Shown: positions 35,476 to 44,582 of the stretch, in pieces
Numbering within the stretch: the first letter of the stretch is position 1
Layout of the letters: each line of letters opens with the position of its first letter
DNA from: Cupriavidus plantarum
GTDB taxonomy: Bacteria; Pseudomonadota; Gammaproteobacteria; Burkholderiales; Burkholderiaceae
DNA length: 64,000 bases
Reading direction: 5' to 3'
Assembly (NCBI RefSeq): GCF_905397285.1
Contig: NZ_CAJPUX010000004.1
Location: 310,001-374,000, forward strand
The notes under the pieces: model-generated
Told to the model about the DNA's origin: nothing
The model's input: only the letters and a program-made list of their open reading frames with translations
Database searches by the model: none
Position numbers and translations under genes: made by a program

Positions 35476-36600
35476 CTAACCGAAGAGGCCGATGGGCGGC
35501 TGATAGAAGCCTCGCCCGATGAGTCCCGCATCTCCGGCATCATCGAGGATCGCAAGATTGACGATCGGCACGCACGCTGTCTCGCGCACGCGACCCGCAT
35601 CGACGATGCCCGAGATCGCATCGGTCACGCATGCGCGGCGCGACGAGAGGTCCGCCGGCAGCCAGCGCTCCCAATCCGCGCGCAACGCGGGCGAGAGCAT
35701 CAGCGCCTGCCCGCCCAGTCCGCCGAAGTCGATGACCGCGCTGTCGCCGATCGCGCCGAGTGCCACGGTCGAGTCGTGCGCAGGCAGCCGAATGCCGACG
35801 GGGGGCGAGGCCGGCACGGTTCGCCATGCGGTGTCGCCATGCAGGCGCATGCCGAAGTCCACGCCATTGCCGCCCGCCGCCGCGATGCCTCGCGGCTGAC
35901 GGCCCAGATGCCAGCAAGCGGTCGCCATCAGGATCGGCAGCACGAAGCCCGCATTCGCCCCGACCGCCGCCAGCGCCTCCGCCGGCAATCCCGCCAGCGC
36001 GGTGACCAGCGCGGCATTGGCCGCCACGGTGCGGCCATGACAATCGTCGCCGTGGGCCAGCGCTTCGGCGATCAGCGGCATCATCGCGACCGCGTGGACG
36101 CGCAGCCAGCCGTCGAGGATATCGAGGCCATATGCGGAGACAGTTTCCAGACGGGCGCGCGCACCGGCATCGCGGGTGCCGAAGCGCAGCGCGGGCGGAG
36201 GCCCCTCGATCAGCGGCGCGTACGCCACCGACGCGCCGTCGCCGACGACCGCGAGGGGCATCGAGCCGGATACGACCTGTGCGAGCGGCGTCGCCACGCC
36301 ATGGTCCTGAGCGGGCATCAGCGTGACCTTAGCCGCGTCCAGCAGTGCGATCGCCGCCGCGGCATCGGCGGCGAGACCCTCGAACAGCATCGCCTGGACG
36401 GCCGCATGGCGAACCGGTGCGGGCACGGCATCGACGCTGGCAAACGGCGGCCCCGCATGCAGCAGCACGCTGGGCGGCAGATCGGGCAGCACCGCGTCGC
36501 GGCGTCTGACCCCCTGCCACAGCGCGCCGGCGTAGGGACGCGCGAGCGCCGCGGCATCGGGCGCACGTTCGGCATTGGCGAGAGTAGGCGTGGTGGTCAT
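35476..36600 (-). CDS. DUF1116 protein, AllG (YlbE)-like
   Basis: A 374-residue protein of the DUF1116 family, whose characterised context is the FdrA-AllG-AllH oxamate carbamoyltransferase of allantoin use in enterobacteria. Family features seen: LLHAGPPF near residue 46, MLFEGL, the short SGSMPLAVV and the closing CVPIVNLAILDD..GLIGRGF. Neither FdrA nor AllH homologues are nearby. It is about 40 residues shorter than AllG and ends the eleven-gene operon, 20 bases behind the amidohydrolase gene. The frame stays open upstream as a shadow; ATG 36600 is the true start. Confidence 0.78.
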   Translation of the reverse strand: MTTTPTLANAERAPDAAALARPYAGALWQGVRRRDAVLPDLPPSVLLHAGPPFASVDAVPAPVRHAAVQAMLFEGLAADAAAAIALLDAAKVTLMPAQDHGVATPLAQVVSGSMPLAVVGDGASVAYAPLIEGPPPALRFGTRDAGARARLETVSAYGLDILDGWLRVHAVAMMPLIAEALAHGDDCHGRTVAANAALVTALAGLPAEALAAVGANAGFVLPILMATACWHLGRQPRGIAAAGGNGVDFGMRLHGDTAWRTVPASPPVGIRLPAHDSTVALGAIGDSAVIDFGGLGGQALMLSPALRADWERWLPADLSSRRACVTDAISGIVDAGRVRETACVPIVNLAILDDAGDAGLIGRGFYQPPIGLFG

Positions 36601-36620
36601 GCGTGCGGCTCCTCGTGGCG

Positions 36621-37886
36621 TCAGGCAGCCTGCGCGAGCGGCAGAATCGGAGACTGCGCGTCGAAGCGCTCGCCCGCGCGCAGGCAGAAGCTCGGCGACA
36701 GCCAGCGGTCGGTCACGACCTCGGTGCCTTCGTTGTCGCGCATCACCCAGCGGCCACGCGCGTCGTCGATAACGCTCACGTCCGCCACGCCACCCACCTT
36801 GAGCACGCCGAGTTCGCCTTCCATGCCGATCATTTGCGCGGCGTTGCGCGTGACCATCGCCACCACGTGTTCGAGCGGCAGGCCCAGCGCGATCATGCTT
36901 GTCATCGCCGAGACCAGACCGAAGCGCGCGTTGCCTTTGAACAAATGGTCTTCCTCGTCCGGATGGAAGTCGGGCGTTCCCGGTGGGGCCGGCACCGACG
37001 TGTTGTACCCGTGCATGTCCGCGCCGAGCGTGTCGGGAATGACGCCCGCATCGAGCACGATGCGGGCGGTCTTGAAGCTGAAGTGCGAGCCGTGGCCGAC
37101 GTCGATCTTGAGGCCGCGCGCAATCGCTTCCGGCACCAGCGGATGGATCTTGCCGTCGATCTCGACGAAACCGCCCGGGTGGCGGCTGAACGGATGAGCC
37201 AGGATGTCGCCGGGCTTGAGCATCTCCACGACCTGGTTGAAGATCGAATCCGGATTCACCGCGCGGCCGCCGTCTTCGGGCTTCGGCCACAGCTGGCCGA
37301 AGTGGATATACACCGGCAGGTCCGCCTCGCGGCCGATACGCGTGGCGATGCGCATCACGTCGACACCCCATCGCGCAAAGCCGCCGATCTCCGCGTGCGC
37401 CTTGAGACCGCGCACGATGTCGCCATTGCTGCGCGCGGATTTGACGGTCGCATCGACGTCGAGGCATTCGGGCCGGTAGAGCTCCGGATAGTAGTGGCCT
37501 TCGAGTCCGCCCACCAGATACGCGGACAGAAACGCCAGCACGCGCGTATGCGAGGGCTTTGCAACGTATTGCCGGAAGCCGGGCAGCGTGATGCAGCTCG
37601 GACCGCCCTGATCGACGAGCGTGGTCACGCCGGAATGCACGCCGCACATGTCGGCGTTGAGGCCGAAGCGGCCCGTGACGCCTTCATACACGTGTGCATG
37701 TGTGTCGATGAGGCCGGGCAGCACGAGCTTGCCGCGGCAGTCGATCACCTCCGCGTCGCCAGCCTGCGCGGCAAGGTCCGCGCCGATCGCCGCGACGGTC
37801 GTGCCGTCGATCAGCACATCGAATACGCCATCGCGCTGGCTGGAGGGGTCGATTACCCGTCCGCCTTTCAGGAGCTTCTTTGTCAT
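36621..37886 (-). CDS. Metal-dependent amidohydrolase (dihydroorotase/deacetylase-like)
   Basis: A 421-residue TIM-barrel amidohydrolase. Metal ligands: H63 and H65 in GLIDTHAHVYEG, a lysine in VRGLKAHAEIGG that could be the carboxylated bridge, histidines in YIHFGQ and LAHPFSRH, and the aspartate in LGADMHGYN. A small beta-sandwich from both termini completes the fold. The family hydrolyses cyclic amides, hydantoin-like rings or N-acyl amino acids. In this operon it could open the ring of the compound hydroxylated by the molybdoenzyme. Confidence 0.88.
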   Translation of the reverse strand: MTKKLLKGGRVIDPSSQRDGVFDVLIDGTTVAAIGADLAAQAGDAEVIDCRGKLVLPGLIDTHAHVYEGVTGRFGLNADMCGVHSGVTTLVDQGGPSCITLPGFRQYVAKPSHTRVLAFLSAYLVGGLEGHYYPELYRPECLDVDATVKSARSNGDIVRGLKAHAEIGGFARWGVDVMRIATRIGREADLPVYIHFGQLWPKPEDGGRAVNPDSIFNQVVEMLKPGDILAHPFSRHPGGFVEIDGKIHPLVPEAIARGLKIDVGHGSHFSFKTARIVLDAGVIPDTLGADMHGYNTSVPAPPGTPDFHPDEEDHLFKGNARFGLVSAMTSMIALGLPLEHVVAMVTRNAAQMIGMEGELGVLKVGGVADVSVIDDARGRWVMRDNEGTEVVTDRWLSPSFCLRAGERFDAQSPILPLAQAA

Positions 37887-37934
37887 GTGAGGTCAGTGTG
37901 AAGTTTCGATTGACGTGCGGTACGAGACCGCACG

Positions 37935-38639
37935 CTAGCCGCCCAGATACGCGCGACGAATATTCGGGTCCGCCAGCATCTTGTCGGCCGGCCCTTCGTT
38001 GACCACGCGCCCGTTCTCGAGCAGATACGCGCGGTCGCACATCTCCAGCGCCGCGTAGGCGTTCTGCTCGACCATCAGCACGGTCGTGCCTTCGCGGCGC
38101 ACTTCGAGGATCAGTTCGAAGATCATCTCGACGAAGTTGGGGGCGAGGCCCAGAGACGGCTCATCGAACATCACGAGCCGCGGCCGCGCCATCAGCGCAC
38201 GCGCAATGGCCAGCATCTGCTGCTCGCCGCCGGACAGCGTTCCGGCGGCCTGCTTCAGCCGTTCACGCAGGCGCGGGAAACGATCGAGCATGCGTTCGCG
38301 ATCCTGCCGCACGCGGTTGCGGTCGATGCGGCGATACGCGCCCATCTCGAGGTTCTCCGCCACCGTCAGTTGCGGAAACACGCGCCGCCCTTCCGGGCAG
38401 TGCGCGACACCGCGCTCGATGACAGCGGCCGCCGATGCGCCCGAGATCTGGTGGCCATCGAACGTGATGCGGCCATGCACGAGCGGCTCGAGGCCGCTGA
38501 TCGCGCGCAGCGTGGTCGACTTGCCCGCCCCGTTGGCACCGATCAGCGTGACGAGCTCCCCTTCGCGTACTTCGATGGAGACGCGCTCGACGCCGACGGC
38601 CGGGCCGTACCGTACCGAAATCTGTTCAACCTTGAGCAC
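37935..38639 (-). CDS. Branched-chain-type ABC importer ATPase, LivF-like
   Basis: A 234-residue HAAT-family ATPase: Walker A GANGAGKST (34-42), signature LSGGEQQM (135-142), Walker B LVMFDEPSLGL (155-165). The gene starts with GTG at 38639 inside the end of the LivG-like gene (14-base overlap), giving the usual MLKVEQISVRYG start. Works with LivG-, LivH-, LivM- and LivK-like proteins encoded directly upstream. The cargo is unlikely to be leucine given the catabolic neighbours. Confidence 0.9.
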   Translation of the reverse strand: MLKVEQISVRYGPAVGVERVSIEVREGELVTLIGANGAGKSTTLRAISGLEPLVHGRITFDGHQISGASAAAVIERGVAHCPEGRRVFPQLTVAENLEMGAYRRIDRNRVRQDRERMLDRFPRLRERLKQAAGTLSGGEQQMLAIARALMARPRLVMFDEPSLGLAPNFVEMIFELILEVRREGTTVLMVEQNAYAALEMCDRAYLLENGRVVNEGPADKMLADPNIRRAYLGG

Positions 38640-39408
38640 GTTTGAGCCCCGATCCGAGATAGGCCCGGATGACTTCCGGGTCCTGCTGAATGTCCGCCGG
38701 CTTGCCGGTCGCAATACGCTTGCCGTGATTGAGCACGACGATATGGTCGGAGATCGACATCACCATGTGCATGTCGTGCTCCACCAGCAGCACCGTGATG
38801 CCGCTGTCGCGGATGCGCCGGACCATCGTCTTGAACGCATCGGTCTCCGAGGGATTGAGGCCTGCCGCCGGCTCGTCGAGCAACAGGATGCGCGGCCGCG
38901 CGGCCAGCGCGATCGCCACGCCGAGCAGGCGCTGTTCGCCGTAGGCGAGGCTCGATGCCAGTTCTTCGGCACGATGCTCCAGCCCGACGAAACCGAGCAA
39001 TTCCTCCGCGCGGGAATGCAGCGCGCGCTCCTCTTCCCGGACACGGCGGCCGCGCGTCAGTGCCTGCCACAGTCCCGAGCGGCCCTGCAGATGCAGCGCG
39101 GTCAGCACATTGTCGAAGACCGTGCAGCCCGGAAATACGTTCGTGCGCTGGAAACTGCGGACGAGGCCGAGTTCGGCAATCTTCTCGGGCGGCAGTCCGA
39201 CCACATTGCGGCCGAACACGCGGATCTCTCCCGCCGTGGGGCGCATATACCCCGAGATCGCGTTGAACGTGGTGGTCTTGCCCGCGCCATTCGGCCCGAT
39301 CAGGCTGACGATCTGGCCCTCTTCCACATCGAAGCTCACGGTGTCCATCGCCTTGAGGCCGGCGATGTCCATCGTCACGCCGCCCAGGGTCAATACGGCT
39401 GCGCTCAT
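38626..39408 (-). CDS. Branched-chain-type ABC importer ATPase, LivG-like
   Basis: A 260-residue ATPase: Walker A GPNGAGKTT (38-46), signature SLAYGEQRLL in place of LSGGQ as common in LivG, Walker B ILLLDEPAAGLNP and the LivG-type C-terminus HGKRIATGKPADIQQDPEVIRAYLG. ATG 39408 overlaps the LivM-like stop by ATGA; the frame stays open far upstream but that is a shadow of the permease gene. Confidence 0.92.
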   Translation of the reverse strand: MSAAVLTLGGVTMDIAGLKAMDTVSFDVEEGQIVSLIGPNGAGKTTTFNAISGYMRPTAGEIRVFGRNVVGLPPEKIAELGLVRSFQRTNVFPGCTVFDNVLTALHLQGRSGLWQALTRGRRVREEERALHSRAEELLGFVGLEHRAEELASSLAYGEQRLLGVAIALAARPRILLLDEPAAGLNPSETDAFKTMVRRIRDSGITVLLVEHDMHMVMSISDHIVVLNHGKRIATGKPADIQQDPEVIRAYLGSGLKRAQG

Positions 39409-40457
39409 GCTTCGTCTCCCTTCGCCGGCACCGCCATGGCGATCGGCGAGGTCACCGCCGTCGGCCGCGCGCGGCGGCGCAGCTTCGCGAAGGCCGGCAC
39501 GATGCCGCGCGGCAGCACGATCAGGATCACGATCATCAGCGTGCCGTACAGCATCCATTGCATCTCGGGCGCCATCACGCCGCGCAGCGCTTCCGGCATC
39601 AGGCCGAAGATCAGCCCGCCGACGACAGGGCCGGCCAGCGTGCCCTTGCCGCCAGCGATCACCATGATCACCATCGTGATCGTGAACATGAACATGAAGA
39701 CGTCCGGATCGATGATCTGCACCGTATGCGCGTAGAGTCCGCCCGCCGCGCCGGCGATGCCAGCCGATACCAGCGTGGCGATGCGCAGATAGCGCGAGGC
39801 CTCGATGCCGATGGACCGCGCAAGCGTTTCGTTCTCGCGCAGCGCGACCATCGCGCGGCCCACGCGGCTGCGCACGATCGCCGCCACGGTGAACCATGCG
39901 ATCGTGCCCGCCGCCAGCACGAGCCAGTAGCGCGCGGCCTTCGACGTGAGATCGATCACGCCCTGGCCGGGCACCCACATCGTGAGCGCCGGAATGTTGT
40001 TGAGCGCCATCGGGCCTTCCGTCAAGTCGACCCAGTTAAGCGCGACCATGCGCATGACCTGCGCGAAACTGATCGTCACGATGACGAAGTAGGCGCCGCG
40101 CACGCGGAACGCCAGCTTGCCGACGAGCCAGCCAGACAGGCTTGCCATCGCGATGCCCGCGAGGAATGCCAGCCAGACGGGCTTGGGGGCCACGACGAAC
40201 GGCGCATCGAAGCCGACGAACGTCACGTCGAAGCCCAGCGACAGCAGCGCGCTGGTATAGGCGCCGATGCCGAAGAATGCCACGTGGCCGAGGCTCAATT
40301 GCCCCGTGTAGCCAAGCAGCAGGTTGAGGCTGATAGCCGCGACGATGAAGATGCCGCACGAGGCCATCACCGACAACACGTAGGGGTCCGGCCACAGCAC
40401 CGGCAGCAGCGCGAGGGCCGCCACACAGGCGAGGGGCGTGAATCTTGCGATGGTCAT
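39405..40457 (-). CDS. Branched-chain-type ABC importer permease, LivM-like
   Basis: A 350-residue permease with eight to ten hydrophobic segments and the family stretches LLLGYTGQLSLGHVAFFGIGAYTSALL and ALRENETLARSIGIEASRYL. The C-terminal 30 residues are hydrophilic (PAFAKLRRRARP..). Overlaps both neighbouring genes by 4 bases, so strict operon membership is certain. Confidence 0.92.
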   Translation of the reverse strand: MTIARFTPLACVAALALLPVLWPDPYVLSVMASCGIFIVAAISLNLLLGYTGQLSLGHVAFFGIGAYTSALLSLGFDVTFVGFDAPFVVAPKPVWLAFLAGIAMASLSGWLVGKLAFRVRGAYFVIVTISFAQVMRMVALNWVDLTEGPMALNNIPALTMWVPGQGVIDLTSKAARYWLVLAAGTIAWFTVAAIVRSRVGRAMVALRENETLARSIGIEASRYLRIATLVSAGIAGAAGGLYAHTVQIIDPDVFMFMFTITMVIMVIAGGKGTLAGPVVGGLIFGLMPEALRGVMAPEMQWMLYGTLMIVILIVLPRGIVPAFAKLRRRARPTAVTSPIAMAVPAKGDEA

Positions 40458-41326
40458 CCCACACGCTCCTTGGTGGAAAAGAGGCCCTGCGGCCGCACGA
40501 TCATGACGATGAGGATGACGAGAAAGCCGATGGCATCGCGATAGGCGGTTGACACGTAGCCCGCGCCGAACTCCTCGACGAGGCCCAGCGTGAAGCCGCC
40601 CAGCGCGGCGCCCGGCAGGTTGCCGAGGCCGCCGAGGATGACGATCGCGAAGGCCTTCAGGCTGGCAAGGTCGCCCATCGTCGGGTTGACGACGAACACG
40701 GGTGCCAGCAGCGCGCCGGCCACCGCCGCGAGCGACGAGCCGAGCGCGAAGGTCAGCGTGTACATGTACGGCACCTTGACGCCGACGATTTCAGCCGCGT
40801 CGCGATCCTGGAACGTCGCGCGCATCGCCAGGCCCAGCCGTGTGCGCTCGATCAGCAGGTAGAACAGGCCGAGCAGCACGACGGCCGTGCATAGCACGAA
40901 CAGGCGGATCGGCGAGACCGAGACCAGACCGAATACCAGCGGCTCCTGCGAGAACGGCGAGGGCACCGCCTTGGCAACCCCGCCCCAGAGCAGCAGTTCA
41001 CCGTTCTGCATCACGATCATCACGCCGATCATGATGAGCATGATCTCGTCCATCGCGGCGAGGTTGCGCCGCCGCAGCAGCACGTACTCGATCAGCGCGC
41101 CGACGGCAAAGCCGCCCACGGCCGCGAGGATCAGCGAGCCGAAGAAGTTGAGGCCGAGCACCGATACCACCGCGTAGGCGATATAGGCGCCGAGCGCATA
41201 GAGCTCGCCGTGCGCGAAGTTGACGACCCGCATGATGCCGAAGATCAGCGTGAGGCCGATCCCCAGCAACGCATAGGTCGCCCCGAGCACGAGTCCGTTC
41301 AGCGCATGCTGCAGGAACGATTCCAC
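40454..41326 (-). CDS. Branched-chain-type ABC importer permease, LivH-like
   Basis: A 290-residue permease: GLVLGATYALLGIGLTLIFGIMRVVNFAHGELYALGAY is replaced here only by expected conservative changes, and the C-terminus reads GLVEEFGAGYVSTAYRD..LIVMIVRPQGLFSTKERVG. The start codon is GTG (41326), giving MESFLQHALNG, the usual LivH beginning. A 37-base gap separates it from the receptor gene. Confidence 0.92.
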   Translation of the reverse strand: MESFLQHALNGLVLGATYALLGIGLTLIFGIMRVVNFAHGELYALGAYIAYAVVSVLGLNFFGSLILAAVGGFAVGALIEYVLLRRRNLAAMDEIMLIMIGVMIVMQNGELLLWGGVAKAVPSPFSQEPLVFGLVSVSPIRLFVLCTAVVLLGLFYLLIERTRLGLAMRATFQDRDAAEIVGVKVPYMYTLTFALGSSLAAVAGALLAPVFVVNPTMGDLASLKAFAIVILGGLGNLPGAALGGFTLGLVEEFGAGYVSTAYRDAIGFLVILIVMIVRPQGLFSTKERVG

Positions 41327-41363
41327 TGTGTTTCCCCTGTCCGTGGGCGGCTGCGGTGCGGTG

Positions 41364-42539
41364 TTACTTCACCGAGACCGCGCCGTCCTTGAGCTCGACC
41401 ACATAGATGTTCGGCTCGGCCTGGCCGCTTTCCTTGCCCGCCGGGCCTTCCTTGATGAACGCGATGTCGCCGTTCACGCCCTTGAGCTTGACCTTCCACA
41501 GCGCGTCGCGGATCGCGGCGGGCTCTGCCTTGCCGGCCACGCGAATCGCTTCGGCAATGGTCAGGATCGCGTCATAGCCACGGAAGCCTTCGGTCTGGCC
41601 CGCGAAGTCCAGCTTGCGCGCGTTCCAGCCCGCGACAAAGTCCTTCGCCACCTCCGGATACTGGGCACGCTCGACGGCCCAGGGCGCGAAGAACAGCAGG
41701 TGCTGGCTCGCGTAGCCCTTCGGTCCCGGCGTCTTCAGCAGCGGCTCGGGGAACGAGCCGCCCGTCGTGATGATCCGTTGCGGCAGGCGCTGCTCCGCCG
41801 CCTGGCGGATGGCCAGCGTCAGCTGTTCGATGCCGGACGTGACGATCAGCGTGTCCGCGCCGGTGCTCTTGAGCGAGGCCAGCTGCGCCGACAGATCGGT
41901 GGCGTCGGGCGCCATCGTTTCCGTGCGGCCCACGGCGATCCCCTTGCTCTCGAACGCCTTGCGGAACTCGGCGGCGGCGCCGAGGCCCCAGTCGTTGTTG
42001 ACCGACAGGAAGTCCACCTTCTTGATGGCGGGGTTGAACGACGACAGGTGCTTCGCGAACGCGGCGGCTTCCATCGCCGACGTCGGGCTCGTGCGGAAGA
42101 TCCACGGGTTACCGGCGGTGGTGATCTTCGTCGACGACGCAGTTTCCACGACCATCGGCACGCCGTACTCGACGAGCTTCGGCATGACGGCGAGCGTGAA
42201 CGTCGAGCTCCATGCGCCCATCAGCACGGGCACCTTGTCCTTGAGGATCAGCTTCTCGGCCGAGTTCACCGCCTCGCGCGGGTTCGACTTGTTGTCCTCG
42301 ATGACGAGTTCGATCTTGCGGCCAAGCACACCGCCGCGGCTGTTGATGACGTCGGCCGCGATGCGCGCGCCGTTGGTCACGTAGGTGCCCGACGCGGCCA
42401 CCGCGCCGGTCAGCGGCTCCGTGACGCCGATCTTTATGGTTTCCTGAGCGCTGGCGTATGGCGCGCCGTACGCGAGGGCGCAGGCGGCCACCATGGCGGC
42501 ATGACGAAGGGGGGCGCTACGCTTGCTGCGGATCCACAT
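41364..42539 (-). CDS. ABC importer periplasmic receptor, LivK-like
   Basis: A 391-residue type I periplasmic binding protein with a signal peptide (to about residue 31, ASAQET). The mature start IKIGVTEPLTGAVAASGTYVTNGARIAADVIN and VLGRKIELVIEDNKSNPREAVNSAEKLI are typical of amino-acid/amide/aromatic-acid receptors. The ligand should be the substrate of the surrounding hydroxylase operon. Confidence 0.92.
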   Translation of the reverse strand: MWIRSKRSAPLRHAAMVAACALAYGAPYASAQETIKIGVTEPLTGAVAASGTYVTNGARIAADVINSRGGVLGRKIELVIEDNKSNPREAVNSAEKLILKDKVPVLMGAWSSTFTLAVMPKLVEYGVPMVVETASSTKITTAGNPWIFRTSPTSAMEAAAFAKHLSSFNPAIKKVDFLSVNNDWGLGAAAEFRKAFESKGIAVGRTETMAPDATDLSAQLASLKSTGADTLIVTSGIEQLTLAIRQAAEQRLPQRIITTGGSFPEPLLKTPGPKGYASQHLLFFAPWAVERAQYPEVAKDFVAGWNARKLDFAGQTEGFRGYDAILTIAEAIRVAGKAEPAAIRDALWKVKLKGVNGDIAFIKEGPAGKESGQAEPNIYVVELKDGAVSVK

Positions 42540-42596
42540 GGGGATCTCCTTGTTCGAGATGAGACAGGACGATGGGGACTGCGAAAGACTTGCGGC

Positions 42597-43235
42597 TCAG
42601 GCGTTCTTGCGTCCGCGCCACCATTGGCGCAGCCAGGCCTTGAAGACGCTCCACAGGTCGATGGAGGCGGCAGGGGCCGGCGCCGATGTGGCTGGCCGCG
42701 TTGCGGACTGGGCCGCGATGGGCGTCGGGTCGGCCGTTACGGCGTCGGCGGTGGGCCCGTCGGTGGGCTCGACAGTGGGCTCATCCGCCGGCAACGCCGC
42801 CTGCAGGTTCGCCGCGAACTCACGCGTCAGTTGCTCGGCAAGCGCGCGGACGATGCCCTCGCGGCTGAACTGCGCAAGCGCGCCGGTAACCGCATAGTCC
42901 ACGGCCACCACGACTTCCGTGCCCGCGCCGGCAGGCTGCAGCGCAAACCGTGCCACACCCTTGACGCGGCTCTGCGTCTTGCCATCGACGGCCGCCCCGC
43001 TGAACGACCCCTTGCGCGCGGCGGCATCCTGTTCCAGTTCCCCCTGTCCCTTGAAGCGCGCGGCGATCGGGCCGAGCTTGACCTGAAACAGCAGCGGCAC
43101 CTTGTTGCCATCGACCGTGGCATCGTCCGGAATCGACGCGCCGGGAAGGCAGTTGACCAGCAGACGCACGTCCTGAAACGCCTGCCATACCGCGTCGGGC
43201 GCGGTGGCCAGCGTGAAACGTTGTTCGATTTCCAT
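42597..43235 (-). CDS. CoxG-like SRPBCC protein
   Basis: A 212-residue START/SRPBCC-fold protein of the CoxG group (MEIEQRFTLATAPDAVWQAFQDVRLLVNCLPGA..). A Pro/Thr/Ala-rich linker (about 150-185) leads to an amphipathic, tryptophan-rich, basic end (LWSVFKAWLRQWWRGRK), which fits the role known for CoxG of anchoring a molybdenum hydroxylase to the membrane. ATG 43235 begins the fold; the frame extends 12 codons upstream. It lies 10 bases behind the iron-sulfur subunit gene. Confidence 0.88.
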   Translation of the reverse strand: MEIEQRFTLATAPDAVWQAFQDVRLLVNCLPGASIPDDATVDGNKVPLLFQVKLGPIAARFKGQGELEQDAAARKGSFSGAAVDGKTQSRVKGVARFALQPAGAGTEVVVAVDYAVTGALAQFSREGIVRALAEQLTREFAANLQAALPADEPTVEPTDGPTADAVTADPTPIAAQSATRPATSAPAPAASIDLWSVFKAWLRQWWRGRKNA

Positions 43236-43245
43236 GCAGCGCTCC

Positions 43246-43767
43246 TCAGGCAGCCAGTTCGGATTGGGCACGACGCTCGCGCAGAACGCGCTGGATCGCG
43301 CGCACGATGCCGATGTACCCCGTACAGCGGCACAGATTGCCCGCCAGCTCTTCCTGGATACGCGCCTCGTCCGCGTCCGGCAGACGCAGCACGATGTCGC
43401 GCGCGGTCATCAGCATGCCGGGCGTGCAATACCCGCATTGCAGTGCGTGTTCCGCCGTGAACGCCGCGCGCAGCTGCGCCATCACGGCGTCGTCATCGAA
43501 GGCTTCGAGCGTACGAACGCGCTTGCCGACGAAACGCACCGCCGATTGCAGGCACGACCGCTGCGGCATGCCATCCACCTCGACCGTGCAGGCGCCGCAA
43601 ACACCGTGCTCGCAGCCGATATGCGTGGCGGTCAGGCCGCAGTGGTCGCGCAGCGCATCGGCAAGATGCGTGCGGTCCTCGAGCTCGAGCGCGTAGTGGC
43701 GGCCGTTCACGTCGAGGTCGATTCGCGTGGTGTGGGCCTCGGGGAAAATCAGTTCTGGGGCGCTCAT
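43246..43767 (-). CDS. Molybdenum hydroxylase small subunit, two [2Fe-2S] clusters
   Basis: A 173-residue CoxS/QorS-like subunit. The plant-ferredoxin-type cluster is held by GCEHGVCGACTV..RSC and the second cluster by CGYCTPGM..CRCTGY; all eight cysteines are present. It passes electrons from the molybdenum centre to FAD of the medium subunit. ATG 43767 overlaps the FAD-subunit stop by ATGA. Confidence 0.94.
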   Translation of the reverse strand: MSAPELIFPEAHTTRIDLDVNGRHYALELEDRTHLADALRDHCGLTATHIGCEHGVCGACTVEVDGMPQRSCLQSAVRFVGKRVRTLEAFDDDAVMAQLRAAFTAEHALQCGYCTPGMLMTARDIVLRLPDADEARIQEELAGNLCRCTGYIGIVRAIQRVLRERRAQSELAA

Positions 43768-44582
43768 CGCGGAGTCTCCATATCCATGACAGCCAGCCGC
43801 AGCATTTCGGCGAGCTGGGTGGTGCGCGCGGGATCGACGTCGATGCCGGCTTCCGCGAGCCACGCCGTGCGTTGGGAAGCGTCGGCCAGCGAGGCAATCA
43901 GCCCCTCGCCTTCGAACACGCGTGGAGCGCCGTCGAGCGCGCCGATCACGAGGCGTTCCACGCCGCGCGCGGGGTCCCGCAGCGCGCAGACCAGCGCATG
44001 CGCAAACTCACCGGTCTTGCGGCAGAACTTGCGGTAGGACCATTGCGCCTGCGCGGACAAGCGGGGTACGGTAATCGCCGTCAGCAGTTCGCCTTCGGCC
44101 AGCTGGGTCTCGAACGCGGCCAGCATGAATTCGGCGGCAGGCAGCGTACGCACGCCATCGGGACCTTCGAGGCGCAGCGTCGCGCCGACCAGCGGCATCG
44201 TGCTGACCCAGTCGGCGGCTGGATCGGCGTGGCACAGGCTGCCGCCGATCGTGCCGCGGTTGCGCACGGCGCGATAGGCGATGCCGCGTGCCACGGCAGG
44301 CATGAGGCCCCGCGTCGGATCGGGCAGCTTGCCATCTTCGAATGCCGCGTGCGTGCACATGGCGCCGAAGGTGATGGCGTCAGCGTCCTCACGCACCGCG
44401 CGCAAGGCGTCGATGCCGTCGAGATCGGCCAGCACCTCCGGTTGCGCCAGGCGCAGGTTCAGCATGGCGCCCAGCGACTGCCCGCCTGCGATGGCCTTGC
44501 CACCCCAACCCGCCTCGCGCAGCGCGCGCGTGGTGGCGTCGATCGAGACGCCACGTTCGATGCGATAGGCGACCGCCTTCAT
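43764..44582 (-). CDS. Molybdenum hydroxylase FAD-binding medium subunit
   Basis: A 272-residue CoxM-like subunit. FAD is bound by AGGQSLGAMLNLRLAQP and by TIGGSLCHADPAADW; the C-terminal domain with PRLSAQAQWSYRKFCRKTGEFA is typical. It overlaps both the large- and small-subunit genes by 4 bases, giving the order large-medium-small. Confidence 0.93.
   Translation of the reverse strand: MKAVAYRIERGVSIDATTRALREAGWGGKAIAGGQSLGAMLNLRLAQPEVLADLDGIDALRAVREDADAITFGAMCTHAAFEDGKLPDPTRGLMPAVARGIAYRAVRNRGTIGGSLCHADPAADWVSTMPLVGATLRLEGPDGVRTLPAAEFMLAAFETQLAEGELLTAITVPRLSAQAQWSYRKFCRKTGEFAHALVCALRDPARGVERLVIGALDGAPRVFEGEGLIASLADASQRTAWLAEAGIDVDPARTTQLAEMLRLAVMDMETPR

Noticed and set aside
35476-37647. 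A possible 723-residue fusion of an N-terminal domain to the DUF1116 protein
   Set aside because: The upstream 350 codons are a shadow of the amidohydrolase gene in another frame; ATG 36600 starts the conserved DUF1116 sequence and the gap to the neighbour is 20 bases.
41328-43460. 710-codon plus-strand frame opposite the receptor and SRPBCC genes
   Set aside because: Antisense shadow; it has no start signal and spans several well-defined minus-strand genes.
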